Source: Haberlea rhodopensis (taxonomy: Eukaryota > Streptophyta > Magnoliopsida > Lamiales > Gesneriaceae). From it: 64,000 nt of DNA. The notes under the pieces were generated by a model that had not been told where the DNA came from, did no database searches, and saw nothing but the letters and a program-made list of their open reading frames with translations. Positions 21,246 to 32,262 of this stretch are shown piece by piece. The translations under genes were made by a program, and so were the position numbers. The stretch spans positions 62,001-126,000 of the forward strand of contig CAJQUN010000491.1 of NCBI GenBank assembly GCA_907163345.1, given 5' to 3'. How positions within the stretch are numbered: position 1 is the first letter of the stretch; the number at the start of each line of letters is the position of its first letter.

Positions 21246-24200
21246 GGAAAGAGTGGAGGGAGGAAATCAAGTTACTAGGGAAAGAACCATGAGCAATGTT
21301 CCTAACCGAGGGACCATACATATGATTTCGGGAGGAACATCATGTGGAGATTCTAACCGAGCAAGAAAAAGTTATGCTCGAAGACTCGAAGTGTTATCCA
21401 TTAATCCAAGTCATACTCAGGAGAGTCCTTCTATAGCTTTCGGACCTGCTGATTTACAAGGGATTTATTTTCCCCACGAGGATGCACTAGTAATTTCAGC
21501 CACAATAGCCAACTACAATGTGCAAAGAATCTTCGTCGATACAGGCAGCTCGGCAGATGTGCTCTTCCTTAGTACGTTGAAGCAGATGGAATTGGGAAGT
21601 ATAGCTGTGCAAAAAGTAAATACTTATTTGCATGGGTTTACTGGAGAAGCAATAAGTCCTATAGGACAAGTGTCTTTACCCGTCACATTAGGAGAGGAGT
21701 CCAAGACAAAGACAAAGACGATCAGCTTCCTCATAGTGGATGCATCCTCCTCCTATAATATAATATTGGGTCGGCCGGTGTTAACGGCCTTTGAAGCGGT
21801 TGCTTCTACTTACCACTTGAAGATAAAATTCCCGGTAGGAGAGGAAGTGGGACAAGTAAGGGGAAGTCAGAGTTCATCAAGAAAATGTCATGTGCAAGAG
21901 TTGAAGCAAGACAAAGAAAAAAATAGAGAAGATGGGGGAGCGAGGAAGTAATAAGAGGAAACATGGACAGCCTGAGGAGGAGGAGCGGATAATCCCCGAG
22001 GAGGAATTCATGAGTATCGAGTTAGGTCACCCGGCGAAAACTACTCGCATTGGGTCCAAGTTGGATCCCGAATTGAGGAAAAGGGTGATTGAATGCTTAA
22101 TAGCTAACGTGGATGTGTTCGCTTGGAATACCTCTGAGTTAATTGTGGTAAAATCAGAGATTGCTGAGCATCATCTAAATGTTGACCCGGGTGCTCGGGC
22201 AATTAAACAGAAGAGAAGGCATTTCGGACCCGAGAAGGATGCCGTCATAGCTAAACAAGTAGAGGAGTTGTTGAAGGCAGGTCATATACGGGAGATTAGT
22301 TTCCCTACATGGCTCTCAAATGTGGTTCTAGTACCTAAAACAGGAGACAAGTGGAGGATGTGTGTAGATTTTCGGGATGTGAACAAAGCGTGTCCCAAAG
22401 ATTGTTATCCATTACCAAGGATTGATCAATTAGTGGATTCTACTGCGGGACATGAGCTGTTTGTCTTATGGATGCTTATTAGGGATATCATCAAATCCCC
22501 TTAGCCCGCGAGGATCAGTCCAAGGTTAGCTTTGTCACAACGGGAGGAACTTTTTGTTATGTCGTCATGCCCTTCGGATTAAAAAATGCTGGGGCTACTT
22601 ATCAGAGACTGATGGATAAGATGTTCAGAGATCAAATAGGACGGAACGTGGAGGTTTATGTTGATGACGTCCTGATCAAAAGCAAGAAGGCCCAAAATCT
22701 GATAGAAGATATGGAGGAAGTATTTGCCACTTTGAGAAGATTTGGCATGAAGTTAAATCCAGCCAAATGTACCTTCGGAATTCATAGTGGAAAATTCTTG
22801 GGGTACATGGTGACAGAGAGAGGTGTGGAAGCCAACCCTGAGAAAATCCGAGCAATCCAAGAAATGAACCCTCCTCGGACCTTGAACGAAGTACAAAGGT
22901 TAGCAGGAAGAATAGCAGCGCTTAGTCGATTCATATCTAGATCGGCTGACAGGAGTTTGCCTTTCTTTAAAGCCTTAAGGCGAGGAAATTGAAAAGTTAG
23001 CCTCGTCTACTTGTCGGTAACCGAGGAAGTTGTCAGCTCGGTGTTAATTCAAGAGAAATTTGGGCAGCAGCAACCGGTATATTATGTCAGCCGAGCTTTG
23101 CAAGGAGCCGAACAAAGATACCCAGAAATTGAAAAGTTAGCTTTGGCTCTGGTGATCACTGCAAGAAGGCTTCGGCCTTATTTTCTATCTCACCCTATCA
23201 TGGTGGTAACGAGCACTCCCTTAGGAAGGCTCTTGTCAAAAGCTGAAATTTCAGGGAGGATGGTGAAATGGGCCACAGAATTGAGCGAGTTCGATATTTC
23301 TTATCAGCCTCGGACTACCATCAAGGCTCAGGCCTTATCTGATTTCTTGGTTGAAGTAACTCATACTCGCGAAGAAAAAGATTGGAGCCTATTTGTAGAT
23401 GGATCATCTACTCAAATAGGAAGCGGTGCAGGAATTATACTGATCAGTCCAGAAGGAGAAGAAATTGCCATAGCTATTCAGTTCGGTTTTCATTCTTCAA
23501 ACAATGAAGCCGAATTCGAAGCTCTCCTCTCGGGTTTACGAGTGGCAATAGATGCCGGAGTTCAGAAAGTAAAAGTGTTCATGGATTCAATGCTGGTCGT
23601 GCAGCAGGTAAATGAGGTGTACAAGGTGAAAGAAGAAAAGTTGAAAAAATATGTGGAGAAGGCTCAAGTATTAATGACTCAGTTCCAGGAAGTGCAATTG
23701 AAGCAAATACCACGAGAAGATAATAACCGAGCAGATTCGCTTGCAAAGTTGGCCAGCTCCATCCATGAGTGGAAGAATAGGAAAGTGCTGGTACAAGATC
23801 TTTTGGTCTCGCACATAGCAATCAACAGTATAATGAATTTGGAGCCTTGTATCATATCTGATTGGCGAGAGCATATCATTAAATTCTTGAAAAATAGGGT
23901 GTTGCCGTTAGATCCAAAGGAAGCTGCTCGGGTGAAGAGAATGGAGAGGCGTTTTGTGTTAGCAGAAGGTAAATTGTTCAAAATGGGATTTTCAGCTTCC
24001 TTCTTGCAATGCACATCAACACAAGAAGGAGAACATTTGCTAAGGGAGATTCACGAAGGCTGTTGTGGGAATCATTCGGGAAGTAATATGTTATATCAGA
24101 AAGCCCTTCGGGCAGGATACTATTGGCCCAGTATGAGAGAAAATGCCGAAGAAATTGTTAAAAAATGTAACAATTGCCAGAAACATGCAAATTTATCTCA

Positions 24201-25089
24201 TATACCCGCAGAGGTCTTAAATAGCAGTATTACTTCATGTCCCTTCGATCAATGGGGGATGGATATCGTCGGACCTTTTCCTCTTGCCACGGGGCAAAGA
24301 AAATTCCTCCTAGTAGCAGTTGAGTACTTTACGAAATGGGTGGAAGCCGAGCCTCTAGCAAAAATAACTGAGGAGGAAATCATCAAATTCTTATGGAGAA
24401 GCATAGTATGTCGGTTCGGAATATCGAGGAGAATTATTTCGGATAATGGAAGGCAATTTCAGGGAAAGAAACTACAGGAGTGGTGCGAGGAGATGAAAAT
24501 CAGCCAAGTATTCACGTCAGTAGCCTATCCACAATCAAATAGGCAAGTAGAAGTTATTAACCGTATTCTATTACATGGGATTAAGACGAAGCTGGAAGGG
24601 GCCCGAGGTGAATGGGTAAATGAACTACCTGGAGTCTTGTGGGCTTATCGAACAACTCCTCGGGTATCTAATGGGGAAACTCCGTATAGTCTAGTATACG
24701 GTTCGGAGGCCTTCATTCCAGCGGAAATTGGGATTGAATCTCTCCGCGTACAATGTTATGATCCAGAGCAGAACGAGGGTAAGAGAATGCAAGAGTTAGA
24801 TGAGATTGATCAGCTAAGAGAACAAGCTGTAGCAAGAACAGAGCTATATAAAGTAAGGATTACCAACGCCTATAACCGAAGGGTTCGATCAAGAACATTT
24901 CAAGTTGGGGATTTAGTGTTACGAAGAACAAATCCTGCTGGTGAGGTGAAAAAGTTAGCACCCAAATGGGAAGGCCCTTACAAAATCAAGGAAGTAATCG
25001 GAAGAGGAGCCTACAGGCTGGAGGATCATGAAGGTCGGAAATTGGTAAGACCTTGGAACATTCATAACCTGAAGAAATATTTTGTGTAA
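21246..25089 (+). pseudogene. pol of Tat element B (PR-RT-RH-aRH-IN)
   Basis: Protease has FVDTGSSADVLF near 21533. Reverse transcriptase runs from about 22290, with MCVDFRDVNKACPK and YVDDVLIKSK near 22650. RNase H is about 23011-23370, the second plant/archaeal-type RNase H (WSLFVDGSS) about 23385-23760, and the integrase HHCC finger 24050-24185. The DDE core has MDIVGPF near 24257, SDNGRQF near 24440, and Glu in QVEVINR near 24550. The integrase C-terminus ends with a stop at 25087-25089 and has no chromodomain. Breaks are an extra G near 21935, one base lost near 22460, and a deletion of about 100 bp with filler at 22985-23001. From 23011 to the stop the frame is open for 692 codons. Confidence 0.92.
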
Positions 25090-25170
25090 TCTTTCTCTTT
25101 GTTTACTTTATGAATTCAGCAGTAATAAAATTAAAGTATTTGATTCATTGAGTTTTTTCGGAATTCTAAC

Positions 25171-25557
25171 GGTTTACTCGTGGGATCGGGATGTTTGGTC
25201 CACGTTTAAACATTACGTTATCATCGGTTTACTCGTGGGATCGGGATGTTTGGTCCACGTTTAAACATTACGTTATCATCGGTTTACTCGTGGGATCGGG
25301 ATGTTTGGTCCACGTTTAAACATTACGTTATCATCGGTTTACTCGTGGGATCGGGATGTTTGGTCCACGTTTAAACATTACTTTATCATCGGTTTACTCG
25401 TGGGATCGGGATGTTTGGTCCATGTTTAAACATTACGTTATCATCGGTTTACTCGTGGGATCGGGATGTTTGGTCCACGTTTAAACATTACTTTATCATC
25501 GGTTTACTCGTGGGATCGGGATGTTTGGTCCACGTTTAAACATTACGTTATCATCGA
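25171..25557 (+). repeat. 55-bp tandem repeats, 3' region of element B
   Basis: Seven units of 55 bp (starts 25171, 25226, 25281, 25336, 25391, 25446, 25501), each GGTTTACTCGTGGGATCGGG then ATGTTTGGTCCACGTTTAAA and a CATTACGTTATCATC tail. Units differ by only a base or two. They share their first half with the 98-bp units that follow. Confidence 0.93.
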
Positions 25558-26335
25558 TTTACTCGTGGGATCGGGATGTTTGGTCCACGTTTTAAACCTA
25601 AAATTGCCTAAGTGTTTGTGCTCGGGGTAGCGAGCTTTGTTCGGGATTTTAGTTGTTTACTCGTGGGATCGGGATGTTTGGTCCACGTTTTTAAACCTAA
25701 AATTGCCTAAGTGTTTGTGCTCGGGGTAGCGAGCTTTGTTCGGGATTTTAGTTGTTTACTCGTGGGATCGGGATGTTTGGTCCACGTTTTAAACCTAAAA
25801 TTGCCTAAGTGTTTGTGCTCGGGGTAGCGAGCTTTGTTCGGGATTTTAGTTGTTTACTCGTGGGATCGGGATGTTTGGTCCACGTTTTAAACCTAAAATT
25901 GCCTAAGTGTTTGTGCTCGGGGTAGCGAGCTTTGTTCGGGATTTTAGTTGTTTACTCGTGGGATCGGGATGTTTGGTCCACGTTTTAAACCTAAAATTGC
26001 CTAAGTGTTTGTGCTCGGGGTAGCGAGCTTTGTTCGGGATTTTAGTTGTTTACTCGTGGGATCGGGATGTTTACTCCACGTTTTAAACCTAAAATTGCCT
26101 AAGTGTTTGTGCTCGGGGTAGCGAGCTTTGTTCGGGATTTTAGTTGTTTACTCGTGGGATCGGGATGTTTGGTCCACGTTTTCAAACTTAAAATTTCCTA
26201 AGTGTTTGTGCTCGGGGTAGCGAGCTTTGTTCGGAATTTTAGTTGTTTACTCGTGGGATCGGGATTTTTGGTCCACGTTTTAAACCTAAAATTGCCTAAG
26301 TGTTTGCGCTCGGGGTAGCGAGTTTGTTCCGAAAT
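25558..26335 (+). repeat. 98-bp tandem repeats, 3' region of element B
   Basis: About eight units with a period of 97-98 bp (starts near 25558, 25656, 25755, 25853, 25951, 26048, 26146, 26245). Each begins TTTACTCGTGGGATCGGGAT and continues with CCTAAAATTGCCTAAGTG and GTGCTCGGGGTAGCGAGC. Element C has about 17 units. The last unit overlaps the 3' end of the antisense gene. Confidence 0.93.
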
Positions 26336-28424
26336 ACAAGTAAATGATTTCATTAATAAAAAAGAAAGAAATACAATAAAAGGTAAAAGCTCTACCCTAC
26401 GGCTGGAATAACTCCTCAGGGAGGCTCTCCAGATCAGCATTGACGTCAAGGAAATCTTTTGAAGCCCCTTCGGAGGATAGCCTTGAGATCTAAATTGGCC
26501 GACGCATGCTTCAAAACCATGATCAAAGAACTTGTAAGCACGGTCAGCCACCATGCTGCTATACTCTGGAGACTTCAAAAACTCAGCTTTCTTCGAGAGC
26601 CAGAGTTCTTCCACACGAGCAGCCGTGGAAGATTTCTCTTGAGCAATCTGCTCGGAGACAGCTTGATGTTGCTCATCCAGGGATTTATACTGCTCTGACA
26701 AAGTAGAGTTAGCACCTTCCAGATCAGCAAACTTTGTCCGCTCCTCTGCCAGGAGCTGCTCCGCCTTGTCCCGAGCTGATACCAGGGCCAAGTGCCGCTC
26801 CTCCAAAAGGCTCACTGTTTTCTTCAACTCCTCACCCATACCCTCTAACTGCCGGATGCGCTTCTGGTTTTGCCCATCAGCCAATCGAACTGAATGAAAG
26901 CGAGTGAGAAGTTCACCCGCGATCATGTGGGCCTGCATCAGATCATATATAAAGTTAAAGTAACAAGTGAAGGTATCGAAAAAAGACAAACGGAACAAAT
27001 TAATGGGTATAAACATTTACCTGAGTAAAGGAGGAGGAGAAGTCGTTCACCAAGTTGCTGAAAGCTAGCTCCCCGAGGTATTTTCGATCAGCTGGGTTGG
27101 GGGTATAGCACAAAATGGAATGGGAGGCTTTGGGATCGGGTTTTTTCAGTAGTGGAACAGTAGGGGAGTACGTCCACGAAGGGATATGGTATCTCGAGGT
27201 CGGCCGGGATACACCGAGAGCGGGTTGAGAGGAAGCTCGAGGTTCGGAAGGGATAAGGGAAGAAGAAGTTTTCTTAGTAGGAGGTGCTTGGGGCGAAGAA
27301 CTTGGACCATCGGGAGTAGTCTTTCTCTTGCGATGAAGAGCAAGAGTCTTCTCAGGTGAAGCCTTCTCCTCAGAAGGAGTCAAAATCTCAATGGAAAGGG
27401 GAGGTGCAGGAGTAGTAGCAGCCTTAGAAGTTTGGCCCTTCTGGCTCTTCTCCCTTAGCTTCTCGGCTATCATTGCCTTCATCATTTTTGTTTCTGAAAA
27501 GAGCAGAGAAATATTAGTCCGAATATGATGAGTTAAAAGTAAAACGAAGAAGATTACTTGGAAAGCACTCACCGAGGGACATTTTCAAGGATACACCCTT
27601 GGGGCTCAATTGGAACAAGTATAGCAGTCCGTCGTCAATCAGCTCCATCAAATTAAAACACTGATCGCCAAGTGCACGACGAACCGACAAATACGGTTCC
27701 TCCTCAAGGTGACCCTTGATTGATTTCCCCCTCGGGAGACTTTCCCTCCACTCCATAGGGCAATCCCAAGGCTGGAGGGGACGAACAAAGAAGTAAGAGT
27801 TTTTCCAATTTTTTATGGACGATGGGTATTTTTTGAGGAAGCCAATCCCTGTCCTTGAGGAAAAGTAAAAAAGCCTGATCTCTTTCTTGTTCAATTGGAA
27901 GAAACAATGAAAAAGCTCGGGAGTAGGGGTAAAACCCAGATAAGAAAGAACTATGAAGAAGCCTGCTAGTAACCTATAGCTATTGGGAAATAATTGACTA
28001 AGGGAAACACAGAAGTAGGAGGCCACTTCAATAAAGAAAGAAGGGACGGGAAAACGGAGGCCTCCTCGGAGTTGGTCTATATAGAAAGGAAAATACCCCT
28101 TAGGGGTAAGTGGGGACGAGATCCAGAAGGGGGAGCAATAATAGAAGTCCCCTCAGAAATCCCCCATTTAGTTCGGATATTGATGAGGTGCTGAGGCAAT
28201 TTGACCTCAGACTCGAAGATCTCGAACCAAAGAACACGGGCTTTAACTAAATCTCGCTCTGTAGCACGTTTCTGCTCTTGCTTATGAGCAGCCGACTCAG
28301 CAGAACAGCTTAGGGTTTTGTCGCTATCAAAAGAGGAAGAGGGTTGAGGAGAGGGGCTAAGAGCGTCTCCTTCGTTAAACCTATCTATCGCTTGCAATGA
28401 AGAATCGGCTGAGGAAGAAACCAT
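26330..28424 (-). pseudogene. Tat antisense gene (gypsy-associated PF04195-like plus coiled coil), element B
   Basis: Three exons on the minus strand: 28424-27573, 27493-27021 and 26932 to about 26330, with GT-AG introns (CTCG/GTGAG...TTCAG/AAAC and ACTCAG/GTAAATG...ATGCAG/GCCC). Exon 1 carries a domain resembling the 'putative gypsy type transposon' family PF04195 (GGLRFPVPSFF, FPNSYRLLAGF, a W-rich end). Exon 2 is Ser/Pro/Lys-rich. Exon 3 is a long charged coiled coil (RIRQLEGMGEELKKTVSLLE). One base is missing in exon 1 near 28101 and one in exon 3 near 26470, so this copy is broken. The exon 1/exon 2 joint is in frame. Similar antisense frames are known in Tat-lineage elements, but their function is not established. 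Confidence 0.82.
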
Positions 28425-28529
28425 ACTTTGGTGATTTAAAAAGGACTGCTGAGGAAAGTCGTTCGATCGTCTGGTGCTAGTTCGGAAGCAAAATGCAGCA
28501 AATTAAGGACAAATGAAGAAAAATGAGGG

Positions 28530-28537
28530 GTATTTAT
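28530..28537 (-). promoter_or_regulatory. TATA box of antisense gene (element B)
   Basis: TATAAATA on the minus strand, 106 bases before the start codon at 28424. Conserved in A and C. Confidence 0.62.
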
Positions 28538-28752
28538 AGCGGGGACCATGCGAACAGCCATCTAATCTTCACCGTCCAAAAATAAGGGAATGGACGGTTA
28601 TAAAGGAGCCTCGGGAAACGAAACGTCGCGCGGCATTTGAAATATTTGGGCGGGAAAAAAAGGGCGGCAAAAATATCCCGAGCAGGTTAAGTTTGAGATT
28701 TTACCCGAAGACAATAAAACAAGACTTCAAAAGTCTCGTCTTGCTTTACTTT

Positions 28753-28764
28753 AAGGGGGTGAGG
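28753..28764 (+). other. Polypurine tract of element B
   Basis: AAGGGGGTGAGG directly abuts the 3' LTR, the expected primer site for plus-strand DNA synthesis. C and A read AGGGGGGTGAGG. Confidence 0.85.
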
Positions 28765-29383
28765 TGATGTCATATGATATATTGATCTCCTCGGGTAAAA
28801 TCCCTCAAGGGCCGAACAAGCCATATACCGAACAGAGGGCACCGAACGGAAAGCACCGAGCAGGGTTTGTACCGAACAGCTGCTAACCCTCCTCGGTTTT
28901 CTGGTCAAAGATTAGCGGAAGACCCGGGAATAACTAACAAATTAACCGGCGGGAATGAACGTGCAATAATGGAGCGTGGATTTCTCGGACGTGTTGGGCT
29001 CCAGTTAAGCCACGATCAGAGGACATCGTGTTCCGGATCTCCCGCGAGCCAATCACTGGGAACAGTCCTATAAATACCCGCGGATGTCATCACAGAAGGG
29101 GTTGGATTTTTCTGGGCAAAAAGACTCTGAAGAGACCAATATGTCTGTTCGGTCTTTTCTGTTATTTCTATAAACAATTTGTGTAAGTCATTGAACAATT
29201 ATTATTTGTGTCCAGAGAGTCTTGTAAATCATCAACATTTTATAGTGAAGTTTTATACTGGACTAGGTCCCGTGGTTTTTCTCTCAATTTGAGGGTTTTC
29301 CACGTAAAAATCTTGGTGTGTTTATCGTTATTTTCCTTTAACACCTTATTCTACCTTATATTCGAAAACCACGGATCACATCA
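28765..29383 (+). repeat. 3' LTR of Tat element B
   Basis: 619 bp, TGATGTCATATG to CGGATCACATCA, followed by the duplication CTACC. Close to the 5' LTR. The clearest difference is GAAGAGACCAATATG against GAAGAGAGCAAATTTATG. Confidence 0.95.
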
Positions 29384-29388
29384 CTACC

Positions 29389-29939
29389 TATAACTCGACC
29401 ACTGCATTAGTTTTTTTATTTTTATCCTTCTGGCCAAAATTTTAGATTTTCCTTTAAAGTTTCTGAAAATTTAGAAGATTCTGACAAGAACTAAAATAGA
29501 TTAGAGGATTAAAAGTGAAAGTTTAGTTTATTTTCTTCAATACTAATTTGTCTCTTTCCAATATTGGTCATCTGTCTTGCAAAATTGAGTCTTAATGACG
29601 CATTTTTTGATTTTTTTTGCAATATTAGTCTTTTTTTCTACACGAGTGTGACATCATTTTTATACTTATTTTTCTCATTGTTTTTACGATGGTTTTCAAG
29701 CATATTTATATGTTTTTTTTATCTTTTAGAAAACCAAGTTTCCTTTTCAAAACTTGGCATTGCTGCGTTTGCCCCTCTTTGAGGAAAACTTTTCCTCGTG
29801 TTTAAATCGTAAAGTGTGTCGAAAAAATATTTAGCCCATCCATCTATTAAAATAAAACAAAAACAAAAATAAAAACCAAAGTACTCGTGATGTTGATCAT
29901 TACTCATATATGGTGTGGAAGTAAGTACTTCAATATAAA
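29389..29939. other. AT-rich flank of element B
   Basis: T-rich DNA without a supportable gene. It may be intronic or 3' DNA of the minus-strand ankyrin-type fragment that follows. Confidence 0.4.
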
Positions 29940-29979
29940 AAAAAGGACGAAAAGTGCAAAATAAGCAAAGTAACGAGTC

Positions 29980-30318
29980 TTGATATGTTGCTGTTGCAAT
30001 TAATACGGCTAGGAGATGTAATGAGGCAAGTAATTTACTAGGCGAGTCCTTGAATTTGTCGAACTTGAAATACTCGAGTAATTGGTCCGAGGTAGATTTG
30101 GACCGAGCCCGACTAATTTGTTGTTGTTCGGGTTGAATGTCTAACAAATTGTGAGAAGCAACCATTGAATTTTCCCTAATAATCTCCTCAGAATCACCAC
30201 CTTTTGATAGTAATACATCAAGTGGCGTGAGACCACTTTTGTTCAAGGAATTTATGAAATGGGAATTTTCATCCAACAGCAAATCAAAAACCTCGTAACG
30301 AATTTGAATTTTGAATTA
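29980..30318 (-). pseudogene. Ankyrin-repeat/PGG-domain protein gene fragment
   Basis: The minus-strand frame reads an ankyrin-like unit (NSLNKSGLTPLDVLL), a linker, then LLASLHLLAVLIATATYQ. That last part is the start of the PGG membrane domain of plant ankyrin proteins of the ITN1/ACD6 group. After ATATYQ the family motif PPGG is not seen, and the frame runs on into unrelated sequence, possibly an intron. Upstream on the minus strand a TAA stops the frame near 30335. No start, no further ankyrin repeats and no C-terminal helices are found. It is a one-exon remnant, or an exon of a gene otherwise outside recognition. Confidence 0.65.
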
Positions 30319-30379
30319 ACTCAAACTATGTATTAACCCAAAAACAAAAGTGAGATGATACTTGTGCAAACCGCATAGT

Positions 30380-30482
30380 AAAGTTGAATTATGGTGAGTT
30401 CCTAGTAGAGAAACAATTTTATTTTCTTATAATTTTATTGTGATATCACAGAGGCTCATACGAAACGACAGATAGATATGAG
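30380..30482 (-). repeat. TRIM-like dispersed repeat, family 2, copy 2 (part 1)
   Basis: TTATTTTCTTATA(A/C)TTT and TGTGATATCACAGAGGCTCATAC match 46160-46200. The repeat is interrupted by the hAT element at 30483 and resumes at 31366. Confidence 0.6.
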
Positions 30483-31357
30483 CAGTGTTATTAAAACCGG
30501 CCCGGACCGGCCGGTCCGACCGGTTCAACCGGTGACCGGTGCTGAGTTCGGTTAACAGTATAAAATCGGAGGGGCAAAGAACCGGTCAAAAACCGGTCGA
30601 ACCGGTTGTTCTCACCTTTTTTTTTTTTTTTAGTTTTTCATTTTTTTTTTGTTATCCCTTTTAAGTTTTATCATTCACACAACAATTCTTCTTCTACAGG
30701 CAATGTATGAACTTTCTAATAAAAAAATCAATTCTTGCATTTTAATTGGTGGATTACATGACAATTGTATTGCCATGATTGAAGATTTTATGGAGTTTAT
30801 TATATATATTAGATCTAATTTTGTATTGCATCAATTCCATGCAACTATGAGTTTTAACATTTACTCATTATATATTTTTGATATTTGTATCAGTCTTATA
30901 TATAAATACAAAAAGTAATATATTGTATCAAAAAAGACAAAAAATCTCTTAATTTTGATAATCAATAATAAAGTGTTTGTAATAATATAGTAGCCCATTA
31001 TTGAATAATATAATACAAATTTGGTGTATGCATGACTAATTAGTGCTTTTGTAATTAATCCTTTTATATATAAAGTTTATATAAAAAAAATAGTTATAAA
31101 CTTAAATAGATGAAATTATTGAAAGATTGTGTAAAATATTGGTCTCCATGCTATGTTGCTACAATGGTATTTTTTTTATTATGAACATTTGAAACTTTTA
31201 CAAATACATGTTATATATTTTTCAAAAATTAAATATAGATATTACATCATGATGACGTCATACACCGGTTGAACCAGTGGTTTAACCGGTTAAACCGATC
31301 GAACCTGTAACCAGTAAGGACACCGATTTTATGTCCGGTCCGGTTATGAAAACACTG
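30483..31357. mobile_element. Non-autonomous hAT element with 8-bp target duplication
   Basis: Terminal inverted repeats CAGTGTTATTAAAACCGG (left) and CAGTGTTTTCATAACCGG (right, read in reverse). An exact 8-bp duplication GATATGAG flanks it (30475-30482 and 31358-31365). The 875 bp between have GC-rich ends, an AT-rich centre and no transposase. The terminal sequence and 8-bp duplication are those of the hAT superfamily. It is inserted in a dispersed repeat that is uninterrupted at 46.2 kb. Confidence 0.93.
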
Positions 31358-31365
31358 GATATGAG

Positions 31366-31560
31366 TGACTGTATGTACTTGTGTACAAATATGTCAGGCT
31401 CGTTATACTTTAAACAGTGCAAAACACTTAGTTTACGATCATACAGAAAAATTGTTTACGATATCATACAGAAGAATTGCTTGTGCTTTATGCAAACACT
31501 CTAACAAATAAAATAGCAATCTATATTTTATATAATTGAACTATTTTCTTCTTCCTAAAC
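31366..31560 (-). repeat. TRIM-like dispersed repeat, family 2, copy 2 (part 2)
   Basis: It continues the family 2 repeat after the hAT insertion (ATCATACAGAA, GAATTGCTTGTGC, CAATCTATATTTTATATAATT match 46283-46360). Read in reverse, TGTTAGAGTGTTTGCATAAAG at about 31492-31512 looks like the LTR start. Confidence 0.6.
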
Positions 31561-31985
31561 ATCTTCCCCGCCAAATCTTTTATTTGAATTTTTTATTTTT
31601 ATTTTACATAATTTTCAAATTCCATTGTCGACCCCTCCTGTTTTGACACCTCATAGATTTACTGTATACTATAATGTTTGACAAGAAGAGATGACAATAA
31701 TTAGTACATAATTATTAGCAGTTAAGTTCCAATGTCTTGAAGAATACGCAACCGATGTCATGTCAACGTTTATTAAGTATTTCACAGCTGGGAAAAATTA
31801 ATAATTTAAAAATAGTTTCAACTTCGTACAATAGTTAGGAATCAAAATTTATTGTCTGTTTGATGCCACGAGCATAGCCCAGTTGGCAATTAATCTCCTA
31901 ATTTTGGGATGTCTTCAGATCGAGACTTGTAAAATACACCCCCTTCCTAATTATAAATAAAAAATAAAAAAATTATTGTATTTTT
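31561..31985. other. AT-rich intergenic stretch
   Basis: No gene or repeat recognised. Confidence 0.5.
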
Positions 31986-31989
31986 ATTT

Positions 31990-32208
31990 TTTCCTATATT
32001 ACCACGGGTTACGGGTCACGGGCTAATCGTGCTCTTAAGGTTCAAGAAATCTTGTTTAAAATTCAAAAATAAATAGCTTACGATCATACGGAAGATTTTT
32101 TGAACTTTAAGCACAATTAGCCCACGACCCATATCCCGTAGCAATAAATAGCATGATTAGCCCACGGGATATGGGTCGTGGGCTAATCGGGCTTAGAAGT
32201 TCAAAAAA
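31990..32208. repeat. Foldback repeat with a 24-bp perfect stem
   Basis: The arm 32116-32139 (ATTAGCCCACGACCCATATC then CCGT) is perfectly complementary to 32164-32187. With a few mismatches the pairing extends to about 32095-32139 and 32164-32207 around a 24-base loop. A third, related arm lies at about 31996-32050 (GGTTACGGGTCACGGGCTAA). Confidence 0.75.
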
Positions 32209-32262
32209 AAAAAATTGTCCGTTTAAGTCATCCATTTAGTCACAAAATATTTTTATCCGCGG

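Larger units (their letters stand above)
19261..29383 (+). mobile_element. Full-length Tat-type Ty3/gypsy element B
   Basis: Both LTRs, primer site, gag-pol, a 3' tandem-repeat block, an antisense three-exon gene and a polypurine tract are present over 10,123 bp. Duplications CTACC at 19256-19260 and 29384-29388 prove the ends. The two LTRs differ at roughly nine positions plus a small indel in about 620, so insertion is fairly recent. The coding regions carry several frameshifts and one deletion. It could still be copied in trans, because the LTRs, primer site and polypurine tract are intact. Confidence 0.96.

Noticed and set aside
25171..26335. Regular repeats that superficially resemble a CRISPR array
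   Set aside because: Plant nuclear context. The whole unit is repeated, without unique spacers, inside a retrotransposon 3' region.
30649..30918. 89-codon frame inside the hAT element
   Set aside because: AT-rich filler of a non-autonomous element. No transposase motif and not preserved in the sibling at 12270-12980.
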